A stretch of DNA of 64,000 nt, taken from assembly GCA_964421565.1 (NCBI GenBank), contig CAYQXJ010000017.1:1-64000 (forward strand), in the 5' to 3' direction. Both the position numbers and the translations under genes were made by a program. The DNA comes from CAYQXJ01 sp964421565. GTDB lineage: Bacteria; Planctomycetota; Brocadiia; SM23-32. How positions within the stretch are numbered: position 1 is the first letter of the stretch; each line of letters begins with the position of its first letter. Shown in pieces: positions 18,311-27,283 of this stretch. The notes under the pieces are model-generated. The model searched no databases and was not told the origin of the DNA. It worked only from the letters and a program-made list of their open reading frames with translations.

Positions 18311-19419
18311 TGACCCTCCTCTTCGCGAATGACCGGGCTAACGACATACGTGTAGTCGAGCCCGCTCTTGATCACGCACGGGGAGCGCCGATCGTTGAAG
18401 CGCATCTTCACGCTCTCCCTCTCTACGATCCCGAGCATCTCCTGCACATAGTCAGGATTCAGGGAGAGGCTGAACTCCTCTCCCTCGTAATCGGCCGCTA
18501 CTTTCACCTCGCCCTGACCAACATCCGCCGTCTCCGCCGACACCGTCAGCGCTCCGTCCGTGAACACCAGGTCCACCACGTTGGCCTCTTCCACCGTCAT
18601 GTAGCTTACCCGCCGAACCGCGCTAAGGAACTGGTTAGTGGGCAGTTCCGCCTTGATCTTGAACTCTGTCGGAATCACTTCCTTGTAGTTGGGGAACTGC
18701 CCCTCCACGAGCTGGCAGGCGATTCGTGCCACGTCGTTCTCCGCTATCATCTGGTTGTTTGTCGCCGCGAAACGGATTGGTTCCTTGCTGTAAGTTGCAA
18801 GGCTCGCTAACCGATCCATTCCCTTCAGCAGCACGATGAACTCCTGCTCTACCCCGTCAGGGTTCGCCACCTTCTTCTGAGTTTGGGCCAGGCGGGCACC
18901 ATCGGCTGCGACCAGTTCAATGTTATCTCCCGGCCCCACCACGAACAGCACGCCATTGAGCGCATAGCGCCCCTTTTCGCCGGCGGCGGCGAACGCCGTG
19001 CGACGTATCATGTAACGCAGCACCTCGGGGTCCACCTCTACCGCGCCGTCCTCCGGCAATCCCGGGACGTCTGGGAAATCGGAAGGGTCTTCTCCGAGGA
19101 TGCGGAAGTGGCTCTCGCCAGCCTCTACGCGCACAGCGCCGTCATCTTCAATGAGCGTAAGCTGTTGCTCGGGAGTCGCCCCAACGATGGGTGCTATGCG
19201 TGAATGGGGCAACAGGGCAGAACCTGTCTCGTCAATTTCGACTCCCGCGACGATGACACGTAGGCCGACCTCGAGGTCCGTTGCCGAGAGCGCGAGCACG
19301 TCTTCCAGCGCTTCGACCTTAACATTGCGGAAGAGGGGTTGCTGGGTGCTCGAACCGATGACGCTGCCGACTCTTTGGAGGCCCTGATGGAGGGCTTCCT
19401 TACCGGCTGTGAATCTCAT
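18307..19419 (-). CDS. dnaN: DNA polymerase III beta sliding clamp
   Basis: 370 residues, standard size. Three topologically equal clamp domains. Recognisable parts are LSATDLEVGLRV in domain 1, the VEGQFPNYKEVIP motif in domain 2, and the C-terminal MRFNDRRSPCVIK segment in domain 3. It encircles DNA and tethers the polymerase. GGAGATAT precedes the ATG. It heads a leftward run with the DciA-like gene, gyrB, the zinc-ribbon gene and gyrA. There is no dnaA immediately upstream, where many genomes have it. Confidence 0.97.
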   Translation of the reverse strand: MRFTAGKEALHQGLQRVGSVIGSSTQQPLFRNVKVEALEDVLALSATDLEVGLRVIVAGVEIDETGSALLPHSRIAPIVGATPEQQLTLIEDDGAVRVEAGESHFRILGEDPSDFPDVPGLPEDGAVEVDPEVLRYMIRRTAFAAAGEKGRYALNGVLFVVGPGDNIELVAADGARLAQTQKKVANPDGVEQEFIVLLKGMDRLASLATYSKEPIRFAATNNQMIAENDVARIACQLVEGQFPNYKEVIPTEFKIKAELPTNQFLSAVRRVSYMTVEEANVVDLVFTDGALTVSAETADVGQGEVKVAADYEGEEFSLSLNPDYVQEMLGIVERESVKMRFNDRRSPCVIKSGLDYTYVVSPVIREEEGQ

Positions 19420-19469
19420 CGATATCTCCTGCCTGGAGGGAATGGCGTGCGCTGCTTGGAGCGGAGGTC

Positions 19470-19497
19470 TTTATAAGGGTGTTTCCTTACTCTACAA
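19470..19497 (-). promoter_or_regulatory. Candidate dnaN promoter
   Basis: On the minus strand TTGTAG (19497-19492), 16-bp spacer, TATAAA (19475-19470), about 50 bp before the dnaN ATG. It would drive the whole replication/gyrase run. Confidence 0.4.
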
Positions 19498-19780
19498 AAA
19501 AAACACTAATCACTACCTACTAATAGCGCGTACACCGTCGAAACGCCCGGGCTCATGAAGCGTAAAGTCTTACTGTACAACGGCTTACTCCTCCTACTTA
19601 CACCACTGATAAACGGTTGATAACCTGTCGAAAACGATCGTCACGGTTGACGCCGACTGTGTGTACCAGGACAAACATGCAAAATGCCATGATTCTCGAC
19701 AATCAAGTGATGGATTCCGGGCGTGCAGTGTACGGGATTTCGGGACAAAAGTGACCGGTTATCAACAGCTTTTCGGCAGG
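19480..19780. other. Candidate replication origin region (DnaA-box-like sites)
   Basis: The 527-bp gap 19420-19946 has no credible gene. It is visibly more AT-rich than the surroundings, with a run of nine A residues at 19495-19503. It holds one perfect DnaA-box variant TTATCAACA (19759-19767, plus) and one single-mismatch site TTATCAACC (19615-19623, minus). The position next to dnaN-dciA-gyrB-gyrA supports an origin. Two boxes are few and dnaA is absent, so this may instead be a DnaA-regulated promoter. Confidence 0.4.
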
Positions 19781-19946
19781 TTATATGCATGGAACCCAAA
19801 CCGGGAAGACAGGGTCTCAAGAGTCCTCTCTCCTATACAGCATTATACCAGACTCAGGGGGTGCGGGTCAAAGGACCGAGAGTGCCGTAGAGACGGCTCA
19901 GAGGGTGTGAGAGGGGCCTTTTCGTCGATGCGCCGAAGCGGGGCCG

Positions 19947-21278
19947 TCACTCCGGCGAACAGATGTCGCCGAGGGGCTGCGCTGCATCGTCCTGGAAGGG
20001 GTATATGAGCAGTCCGGAGAGGACCTTCGGGAAGAAGTAGGTTGACTTTGGTGGCATGCGCTCGCCGGAGCGGGCGATTTGCTCTACAACGGAGCTTTCC
20101 GCCGGCGGCAGCAGGAAGGCCGCGTCGAACCGGCCACTCTCTACAGCCCAATACATGTCGGCAGCATCGGGAGTGAATACCAGTCGGTCGTTGCCTGACC
20201 GGGCCTCTGCCGGCAGCCCGAAGAAAGGGCCGAGCACCCCATAGTGCAGTAGAGTGACGGGCAGTGTCCGCCACGCCTTCGAATGCTCCGGCAATTCCTC
20301 CGCGAGTGGGTCGGCATACTTCGGCAGCATCACATGCAGACGCTCTGTGCGCGTGTAACAGGCCATCGTGCGGTCTTCCAATTCTGCCGCCACAGCCGGC
20401 AGAGATTCCGGCCGGCTAACCTGCGCCTCGGTCACATCGAACAGCCGCTGCAGGCTCTCCAAAAAGCAGTCCTGGTCGAAGTCCCCTTCTGCCTTTGCCA
20501 GGCGGTGAGTGGGCAGTATACGGAGCCCATCATCGGCGGCGGAGACGGCGTAGAGTAGCAACCAGTCTTCCGGCGCTTTCCCGGGTGGGGCGTCGGGGTC
20601 ACGATGGGCCTCGCGGTAGGCGAGGGCAGTCTCATAGCGGTGATGGCCGTCCGCGATAAGCAACTCTCGGTCCCGCAGGACCGCCGCGAGGCGGGCACAC
20701 GACGCGGGGTCCGTAACGCGCCAGACTTCGTAGGCTACCCCCTCCTGCTGGAACTCATAGACAGGCCAGCCCGTGCACTGCTCCTGGAGAGCAGCGACGC
20801 CATGGCCCTCCTGGTCCGGATAAACGCCGAACACCGGGCTGAGGCTTGCCGCGCATGCTTCGATCAGGCGGAGCCGATCCGCGCGAGGCCCCTCCGTGGT
20901 GCGTTCGTGCGGCATTGCCGCGCCGCATTCCACATCCTCCAACAGGTAGCCGCATAGCAGGCCGTGGCGCGTGTACGTTGAGCCGTTCACTTCGAAAGTT
21001 TCACGGCACACGAACAGCGCCGGCTCATCGTCCTGGAGCAACACCTGCTGCTCGCGCCAACGTTCCAGCAGGCGGGCGGCACGGCGGTATTCTGCGTCGG
21101 GCCGCGGCTGGTTGCCCGCTGTGCCGAGGATGAGCCGAATCACGTTGTGCGGGTCACGCTCGCGCAGCTCCCCCGCAAGCTCGCCGTCGATGACGTCGTA
21201 CGGCGGCGCCACGACCCGCGAGATGAAGGATATCTCGCGCGGGTTGTAGCGCAGGGCTCTGAGAGCGGCGATGCGCAT
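19947..21278 (-). CDS. DUF1015 family protein
   Basis: 443 residues from the ATG at 21278. The family signature is present: VVAPPYDVI near the N-terminus, a DPHNVIRLIL stretch, and LLIADGHHRYETALAY in the centre. DUF1015 proteins are widespread cytoplasmic proteins of unknown activity, sometimes near serine or glycolytic genes. No membrane segment or signal peptide. The open frame runs a further 75 codons upstream, but the DUF1015 domain begins at the chosen ATG; a Shine-Dalgarno sequence is not obvious. Confidence 0.85.
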   Translation of the reverse strand: MRIAALRALRYNPREISFISRVVAPPYDVIDGELAGELRERDPHNVIRLILGTAGNQPRPDAEYRRAARLLERWREQQVLLQDDEPALFVCRETFEVNGSTYTRHGLLCGYLLEDVECGAAMPHERTTEGPRADRLRLIEACAASLSPVFGVYPDQEGHGVAALQEQCTGWPVYEFQQEGVAYEVWRVTDPASCARLAAVLRDRELLIADGHHRYETALAYREAHRDPDAPPGKAPEDWLLLYAVSAADDGLRILPTHRLAKAEGDFDQDCFLESLQRLFDVTEAQVSRPESLPAVAAELEDRTMACYTRTERLHVMLPKYADPLAEELPEHSKAWRTLPVTLLHYGVLGPFFGLPAEARSGNDRLVFTPDAADMYWAVESGRFDAAFLLPPAESSVVEQIARSGERMPPKSTYFFPKVLSGLLIYPFQDDAAQPLGDICSPE

Positions 21279-21417
21279 TGTAGCCAGTCCGAACAGACAG
21301 TGCAGGGACGCCGGCGAAGGTCGGCGCGCCCATGATAGGGCACGGCAGCCGAGCGCGCAAACGCTGCCGGCGTAAGGGGGGCTGCGCCCAGGGGTGTGAA
21401 ACAGCCTGGAAGGGGCT

Positions 21418-22704
21418 TTATCGCAGGCGGGCGAATGCTTTCTGGAGGGCGAGCGACAAGTGCTGTTCGAAACGGGCAGCGCGGCGGTAGTCATGGCTTT
21501 CAACCAGTTCGGGCAGGAGGCCGAGCGCCCTGGCCATCAGCCGGTCGAAGGACCCGCCCGCTGCTGAGTGCTGGCGCACGATACGTTCGACGACGGGGCG
21601 GTAGTGTCTGCAGATAGCGGCTGCGACCTCGGCGGTCCGGGCCATCAACTCGTCGATCTCTTCGAGCCGCCGGCTCGAGACGTAACGGCTCGGATCAACG
21701 CGTTGGCGAAGCCGCAGCGCCTGCCATTTCAGGTAGTTGTACGCGCGGAACAGGGCATCCTCTTCCTGGGCCGACAGGGCAGCTTCGCCATCGGGCGAGC
21801 CCTCCAGCCGGCGCCACAGGCGACGCCAATCTTCGCCCAGGATGCGTTCCCGCGCCTCTTCGGAGCAAAAGTCCTCCTCTGCGTAGCAGTTTAGCGGCTC
21901 CGCCAGCAGGTCGCGCGCGCGCTCCTGGTTGACCACGCGATAGATGCTGGCACGCGATCGGTCATATCGGCTGCAGAGTTCGTCGACCGGCTCGCCCTCC
22001 CGGTAGGCGGTATATATCTGCCGCCGCTCGCTCTCGGAGAGCCTGCCTCCATGCTGCCGGCCCGCCTCTCCGTGCCGCTTCAGCACCAGGCGCACGGTCT
22101 CCTGCGAGCGGCCGAGCTCCTCCGCCACTTTCGCGGCAGCGGCCGTTGTGCTCAGCTCTTCCGCTTCGCGATACTCCTTCACCCGCGCCAGTGCGCGCCT
22201 CTCCTCCTCATCGGTCAGCCGCGAGTAGCCGCCGCCGAAGTGCAGGTCGCCCTCGTTTTCGATTACGAACCGTTCCAGGACTTCGGCTCGCACACCGACG
22301 CGGTTCACACCGTCGGGAAAGATGTAATGCCGCGCGACAAGCCCCCGCCGGCGCCAGCGATGAATCGTCCGTCGCGAGACGTCGAAGCGGTCGGCAAGTT
22401 CCGGTATGGTGTAGACGCGTTCGTCCAGTTCCTCTACGGGCTGGGGAACACTCTGGCTGACCAGTTCGAGGGAGCGATGCAGATCGGGGCGGAGCTCCTC
22501 GCCGCGGAAAGTGTCCAGGTAGCTCTCGCTGGGACGGAAGCCGGTCACCCGGAAGTGAACGAACTCATACGGGTAGGTGCGATCGGGTTCGAGTTCCAAC
22601 AGCAGCCGCTCCAGCCGGTCGGCGTGGCGCCGCCGCACCCTCGGGGGGCTGAGCATCAGTTGCCGGTGCAGCTCCGCGATCCGCTTGAGCTTGAAGTCAG
22701 CCAT
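21418..22704 (-). CDS. Chimeric HTH / sigma-70 region-2-like protein
   Basis: 428 residues. Residues 97-122 form a MerR/excisionase-like HTH (YTIPELADRFDVSRRTIHRW). Residues 165-211 and 222-259 each look like further HTHs (AAKVAEELGRSQETVRLVLK; DELCSRYDRSRASIYRVVN). Residues 312-428 resemble sigma-70 regions 1.2-2: ALFRAYNYLKW, then RPVVERIVRQH, then SHDYRRAARFEQHLSLALQKAF, which aligns with the FDYRRGYKFSTYATWWIRQAI block of RpoD-type factors. The tryptophans used for promoter melting are missing and no region 4 follows. It probably regulates transcription, but whether it binds core polymerase is unknown. Its first 8 bp overlap the upstream PP-loop gene. Confidence 0.7.
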   Translation of the reverse strand: MADFKLKRIAELHRQLMLSPPRVRRRHADRLERLLLELEPDRTYPYEFVHFRVTGFRPSESYLDTFRGEELRPDLHRSLELVSQSVPQPVEELDERVYTIPELADRFDVSRRTIHRWRRRGLVARHYIFPDGVNRVGVRAEVLERFVIENEGDLHFGGGYSRLTDEEERRALARVKEYREAEELSTTAAAAKVAEELGRSQETVRLVLKRHGEAGRQHGGRLSESERRQIYTAYREGEPVDELCSRYDRSRASIYRVVNQERARDLLAEPLNCYAEEDFCSEEARERILGEDWRRLWRRLEGSPDGEAALSAQEEDALFRAYNYLKWQALRLRQRVDPSRYVSSRRLEEIDELMARTAEVAAAICRHYRPVVERIVRQHSAAGGSFDRLMARALGLLPELVESHDYRRAARFEQHLSLALQKAFARLR

Positions 22705-23617
22705 CGACCGGTTCCACGCCTACCGCCGAGACGGGCAAGTCCTTGAACCGGCTGTAGCGTATCACCAGGCGCCGCGCTTCGTCCAGAGCCTCGGGCGTCA
22801 TCTCGCCGACGACGCAGGCGAGCGGGCCCGGCTGCTCGAGAAGATCGAGCAGCCGCGATCCGGCCGGCGCGTGCTCGCGGATGGCCAGGTTGTCCTCGTG
22901 GTTGCGGCCCACCACGCAGAAGGAGCGGCCCTGTAGTTCGAACAGCCGCCCGAACCGCACCAGGCTCATGTGCTCCAGCCCGGTGAGCCCGAGCTCCGCG
23001 ATGCGGAATATCCTGTCGGCGTAATGCGGATCGGTCAGGCGGCATCCCCCGGCGGGCTGGGGATAATCCTCGATGCCCCACTCGGCGGCCAGGGCGATCT
23101 GGCGTTCGCGCGAGCGACCGCTGATGTCCAGCAGGTCCTCGCGTTTGATCAGGCCCTCTTGTTCCGGGATCGTGGGCTCGAGCAGCTTGCCGGAGAGCGG
23201 CCGCACGACGCGGCCCTCCACCTCGGCGCCCCTTTCCATGCGGGCGAATGCCTGCCTGTGCTGCGACATGGGTCGCTGGCCGAGCACCTCTCCGGTGGCG
23301 ATGCACTGGGCGCCCCGGCGTTGCGCCTCCTCGCGCGCCTTTGCGTACATCATTTGCTTACAGTCCAGGCACGGGTTCGCATTGCTGCCGTGGCCGTAAC
23401 GAGGGTTGCGCACGATGCGGGACATCTCCTCGGAGATGTCGCGCACCACGATCGTACAGGCCGGCGTATATCCGCCTTCCTTCAGTGGATAGAACACGCT
23501 GGTATGGCGCAGCAGCAAGACCTCGACCCCGGCGCGCAGCAGCACTTCGGCCGCCAGGATGCTGTCCAGCCCGCCGGAGAACAGGACGATCGCCTTGGCA
23601 TGATCTGTCTGGTTCAT
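22697..23617 (-). CDS. PP-loop ATPase, ThiI/MnmA-like tRNA-modification enzyme
   Basis: 306 residues. The N-terminal ATP-pyrophosphatase loop is AIVLFSGGLDSILAAEVL, and a CLDCKQMMYAKA motif with two cysteines follows, as in sulfur-transfer enzymes that thiolate tRNA. The middle part (IATGEVLGQRPMSQ) is typical of this group. The C-terminus (FCVVGRNHEDNLAI) resembles the NFACT-R/DUF814 RNA-binding domain. The likely reaction is adenylation and thiolation of a tRNA uridine; the exact position is unknown. ATG 23617 follows an in-frame TTG; it overlaps the sigma-like gene by 8 bp. Confidence 0.7.
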   Translation of the reverse strand: MNQTDHAKAIVLFSGGLDSILAAEVLLRAGVEVLLLRHTSVFYPLKEGGYTPACTIVVRDISEEMSRIVRNPRYGHGSNANPCLDCKQMMYAKAREEAQRRGAQCIATGEVLGQRPMSQHRQAFARMERGAEVEGRVVRPLSGKLLEPTIPEQEGLIKREDLLDISGRSRERQIALAAEWGIEDYPQPAGGCRLTDPHYADRIFRIAELGLTGLEHMSLVRFGRLFELQGRSFCVVGRNHEDNLAIREHAPAGSRLLDLLEQPGPLACVVGEMTPEALDEARRLVIRYSRFKDLPVSAVGVEPVDG

Positions 23618-24181
23618 CAACGTCAGAGGGTATCAAGAAGCGGAGCGCGAAACCAGACCCGTCCAATCCAGTTTAGGCGGGCCAACCGTGCCGGGCAAGC
23701 GGGGCGGCTCGTCCCCGGGGGCGGACGTGCGAGCCCCCCAAGTGCGGACACTGTCCGGACGGGGCGGCTGAGTTGGCCCGGGGTTGTCCTGCGTACAGCG
23801 GCGCTGCGCCCGAGAAGACATCCATCTGGTTGGGACGGTAGCGCCCATATCGGACAGTGCCGGCCGGCGGAACGATTATACTCGGCGTCACGACGCTGGA
23901 AAGCCCAAGCGGCCCCGATCTGGTCGGGGAGGCAGCCCATTTCGAAACGAACCCATTCAGTCACAAAAGTCGTCAGGCAAGAGAGATAGAGCCGCCGCCT
24001 GGGCGTGGCCCTGATGCCCGTCAGGGGGCACATGGCGCCCTTGGGCTCCGGGCAGGGCGGGACGGGTCACGCGGCATCACGCTTGCGGGCGCAGCAGGCA
24101 CGGGGGGCCAGGGGCGCAGGGAGGGGGTGGACACGTAATCGCTGGGAAGCCGGCCGTTGTCCGGAAGCAGCGGGGGGGCGG
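23618..24181. other. Intergenic region with no recognisable gene
   Basis: 564 bp between the PP-loop gene start and the stop of a leftward membrane-protein gene. The open frames here are short and biased like random GC-rich DNA. A TATACT box stands at about 23878 (plus strand) without a convincing -35 box and with no plus-strand gene after it. I see no tRNA, terminator or repeat. Confidence 0.3.
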
Positions 24182-26116
24182 TCAGAAGGCGGGCACAGTG
24201 CCCCCGCTCAGGCTGCTGACGAGGGCGGAGAGGCCGGTGAGGAAGGATTCGACGATGACCAGGCCGATGAAGAAGTTGCGGGCTTTGCGTAGCATGGCGC
24301 CGCCGGCGAGTTTGACAATGCCGAACTTGATCAGCCACCCGATGAAGAAGGCGAGCCAAAGGCGGTTTGCCATGTTCCAACTGCTTGCCGTAAGAAGACC
24401 TATGGCATGTATGGGCCACCAGTAGAAGCGGGCGCGCATGAACATGAGGAAGCCCATGCCGAGGGTGCCGAACAGGAAGGGCCGCCAGTGGACGCGGTGC
24501 CATTCGGTGGTGCGGGCCTCCATGACGCGCTGGGCCTCGTTGAAGGCACCGGTGGCCATGTTGTTGACCGCCCAGGAGTCGCTGAAGTTCAGCGCGCCGC
24601 CGGCGTACGCCTGTCGCAGCACGACCCACGTGGTACAGGCCATGGCGAGCAGGATGCCGCAGAATAAAGCCGGCATGAGCCAGCGTTTACGACGTTCGAA
24701 GACGTCGGAGATGCGGAGCGCAAGCATGGCCATGGGGCCGATAACGGTGGTTGAGCCCGTTATCAGGAGGGTGGACTGCATGGAGGCGATGGCCGCCCCC
24801 TGGGCGCCGAAGACGCCGCTGCCGGTGAATGCCTCGACGCCGGTGGTCAGAGACCAGAGGTTGCGCGTGGTGGGCACGCCGCCCTGGCAGACGATGCGCG
24901 CGTAAACCATGTAAGAACAAAACGTTAGTGCAAGAATGAAGAGCCCGAGCAGCACATTCATCCCGTGGCTTGCGTACCACCACAGGCAGCCCGCCACGCA
25001 CGCGAGGAAGCCCCAGAAAGCGAAGCGGTAGGTGACCGGCTCGTCCGAATCGTCCGCCCCGCCCGGCAGGCCGAGCGCGCGGCGGAAGACGCCGAACAGG
25101 TGGCGCCTGGCCATGTAGAGCATGCCGACCAGGAAGGCCAGATAGGCGCCGAACTGCTGCCAGCGCATCATCGGGCTCCACGTGCCGCCGCCGGCCTCCG
25201 GCAGCGCCAGTTGGGTGCCGATCAGCAGCTCCAGGCGGCTGAACAGGAAGAAGAACCAGACGCTAAGGCTGACGTCAGCGGGCACGAGAAAGGCGAACCC
25301 GATGATCGGCAGTTGTGGGTTGACGTTGGCAAAGCCGACAGTCTCCAGCGCCGTCCCCTTCAGCGCGTCGGCAATGGGAAAGACGAGCGGGATGCCGTAA
25401 TCGGCGCCGAAGAAAAGTGGTGAAGCACGGAAGAGGCGGAAGGCGAGGGCGAAGATGACCCCCGCGCGGAAGGACGGATTCCGGAAAATGTCCGGCAGCC
25501 AGCCGTGCCGGCCGGCGCCCTCGGTGAAGTCCAGGGGCACGCGCGCGAGCGGGAACATGAGGCGCTCGACCTCCACCCATTGCCGCCGCAGCATCGCGCA
25601 GAGCAGGAACACGGCCGCGAACACGAGAAGGACGAGGACCGCCCAGTCCGCCAGTGGGCGCAGCCAGTGGCCCCACGGCACGCGGCCGCCGGGGCTGCCC
25701 TCGAAGTAGCGGCGGGCGGCCTCCGAGCGGGGCTGGCGGCTGAGCACCAGGCTGTCCGGCGCGTGCTCCAGCGAGCCGCCATCTTCCCAGTTGATGTCCG
25801 GCCGGCGGGCCATGTACGGCGCCCCCGCCAGCATGCTGTACCACCAGCGTCCGAGCCCCTCGGTGGGCACCACGGCGGCCACGATGAGCATGCACCAGAC
25901 CAGCATAAGCTCCGGGCGGGCAAGTTCCCGGCCGCGGCGCACGAGCCGCAGAACGGCGTTCACGCCGAGCGTCAGGGCCACCAGGAAGAGTACCGCGCCC
26001 ACCGGGAATGAACCGACGATCAGCCATCCGTAGCCCTTGACGTACGACGTGTAGGGGTCCAGCAAGCTAAGGCCCGCGACGCAAGCCAGCCCGATGAGGA
26101 ACGCGCGCCAAGTCAC
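24182..26116 (-). CDS. DUF6785/DUF6784-type polytopic membrane protein (paralogue 1)
   Basis: 644 residues with about 14 hydrophobic segments. Motifs shared with two other genes of this window: MTWRAF start, RRQWVEVERLMFPLARVPL, GFAFLVPADVSLSVW, RWQQFGAY and MRARFYWWPIHAIGLL. The family is annotated only as DUF6785/DUF6784 and is remotely reminiscent of OPT-type oligopeptide transporters; transport is inference. The start is GTG with GGGAGGAAGC upstream. A perfect TATAAT box (26155-26160, minus) lies before it. The neighbouring esterase and sulfatase are on the same strand. Confidence 0.75.
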   Translation of the reverse strand: MTWRAFLIGLACVAGLSLLDPYTSYVKGYGWLIVGSFPVGAVLFLVALTLGVNAVLRLVRRGRELARPELMLVWCMLIVAAVVPTEGLGRWWYSMLAGAPYMARRPDINWEDGGSLEHAPDSLVLSRQPRSEAARRYFEGSPGGRVPWGHWLRPLADWAVLVLLVFAAVFLLCAMLRRQWVEVERLMFPLARVPLDFTEGAGRHGWLPDIFRNPSFRAGVIFALAFRLFRASPLFFGADYGIPLVFPIADALKGTALETVGFANVNPQLPIIGFAFLVPADVSLSVWFFFLFSRLELLIGTQLALPEAGGGTWSPMMRWQQFGAYLAFLVGMLYMARRHLFGVFRRALGLPGGADDSDEPVTYRFAFWGFLACVAGCLWWYASHGMNVLLGLFILALTFCSYMVYARIVCQGGVPTTRNLWSLTTGVEAFTGSGVFGAQGAAIASMQSTLLITGSTTVIGPMAMLALRISDVFERRKRWLMPALFCGILLAMACTTWVVLRQAYAGGALNFSDSWAVNNMATGAFNEAQRVMEARTTEWHRVHWRPFLFGTLGMGFLMFMRARFYWWPIHAIGLLTASSWNMANRLWLAFFIGWLIKFGIVKLAGGAMLRKARNFFIGLVIVESFLTGLSALVSSLSGGTVPAF

Positions 26117-26154
26117 CGCTTCCTCCCGCAGCTTAAGCAGTGAATGAGGCCGCG

Positions 26155-26160
26155 ATTATA
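26155..26160 (-). promoter_or_regulatory. TATAAT box upstream of membrane paralogue 1
   Basis: Perfect TATAAT on the minus strand, 38 bp before the GTG at 26116. The best -35 match is GTGGCA with an 18-bp spacer, so only the -10 box is strong. Confidence 0.4.
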
Positions 26161-26233
26161 CGGGGGCCGCCACCTGCCTGCCACGCCAAGCCGTTCTGAC
26201 AGGTGGGCTGGCAAGGGGGCCGCGCCGCTTTCG

Positions 26234-27283
26234 TCACGCCAGCGCCTCCCGCACGAACGGCCACATCAGATCGGCGTAGAAGCGGTGTCCGCCTTCGCCG
26301 TAGCGCTGGTCAAGCCGGTCGGGCGCGCCGGCCGCCGCGTAGATAGCCTTCAGTCGACGTGTGGCCAGGTCCACCTCGCCATTGGGGCGAATAGGGTCGT
26401 CCGTGCCGTGCACCGCCAGGAAGCGGCGCGGCGCGACGAGCCCCGCAATATCCCAGAACTCGCCCCAGCGCATGACGCCGGGGACGATGTTGCATGCATG
26501 GTGGAGTAACTTGCCACTGCGGTCGACGAACGGACAGAAGGAACAGCTCGCGATGGCGATGGTTACCCGCACATCACAAGCCGCCGCGAAGGTCGTCAGG
26601 ACGCCACCGCCCGAGTTGCCCATCATCAGCACTTCGCCGGCCACGTCCGGCCGAGCGAGCGCCCAGTCGAGCACGCGTTCCATGTCCCAAACACGCTCTC
26701 CGATGCTGGAGCGGCCGGCCATGATGGTGTGTGCCCAGTGGCTGGTGCAGTTGCGTCCGCCCCATTGGGCATGCAGGTCGGTCACGCCGCCAACAGCTAT
26801 GCCGCGGGTCGCCGGCGCGATGGCCAGGAAGCCCTCCCGCGCTGCTTGCACTGCGACGTCGCGTTCCTCACGTTCGATTCGTTCGCGGTCCTCTTCACTC
26901 TGCCAGATGCCGGCGTAGGTGTCGAAGCCTCGGGCGTTGTGGCCGTGAGGGGTTACCGCACACGGGAAAGGGCCCCTCTCCGGCGGCCGGACAAACCAGA
27001 AGGGAATGCTCACATCGGGCTCGGTCTCGATCCAGCCCTTGCGCCGTATCAGGCCGTCCACCTCCTGCTCCTCTGCAAGCTCGACAGAGGGCTGGTGGTC
27101 ACCGACCGAGTCGCGAATGGCCTCCAGCCCGAGCAGCCGCCGCAGGGCGGGGCGGGCCTCGGCCTGCCACGTGGTGAACTGCTCCGGCGTTGCGGCGCGG
27201 CATGCGTAGCGGCGCTGCCCCTCAGCGTAGATGCGCGCCAGGTAGCCCTGAACCTCTTCGGGCCATCGTTTGCGGTCAACCAT
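26234..27283 (-). CDS. Alpha/beta hydrolase, acetylxylan-esterase/dienelactone-hydrolase-like
   Basis: 349 residues. The nucleophile elbow MMGNSGGGVLTTFAA, the acid in VHGTDDPIRP and the His in YGEGGHRFY form a full catalytic triad. The long N-terminal region (SIPFWFVRPP, TPHGHNARG) is like the sugar-ester hydrolases found beside polysaccharide-degradation genes. It probably removes acyl groups from carbohydrates. ATG 27283 has GGAGGAGG upstream and overlaps the 3' end of the upstream sulfatase by 8 bp, so they are co-translated. No signal peptide. Confidence 0.75.
   Translation of the reverse strand: MVDRKRWPEEVQGYLARIYAEGQRRYACRAATPEQFTTWQAEARPALRRLLGLEAIRDSVGDHQPSVELAEEQEVDGLIRRKGWIETEPDVSIPFWFVRPPERGPFPCAVTPHGHNARGFDTYAGIWQSEEDRERIEREERDVAVQAAREGFLAIAPATRGIAVGGVTDLHAQWGGRNCTSHWAHTIMAGRSSIGERVWDMERVLDWALARPDVAGEVLMMGNSGGGVLTTFAAACDVRVTIAIASCSFCPFVDRSGKLLHHACNIVPGVMRWGEFWDIAGLVAPRRFLAVHGTDDPIRPNGEVDLATRRLKAIYAAAGAPDRLDQRYGEGGHRFYADLMWPFVREALA

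Noticed and set aside
23860..23885. TATACT-containing stretch as a promoter
   Set aside because: No suitable -35 box and no plus-strand gene downstream.
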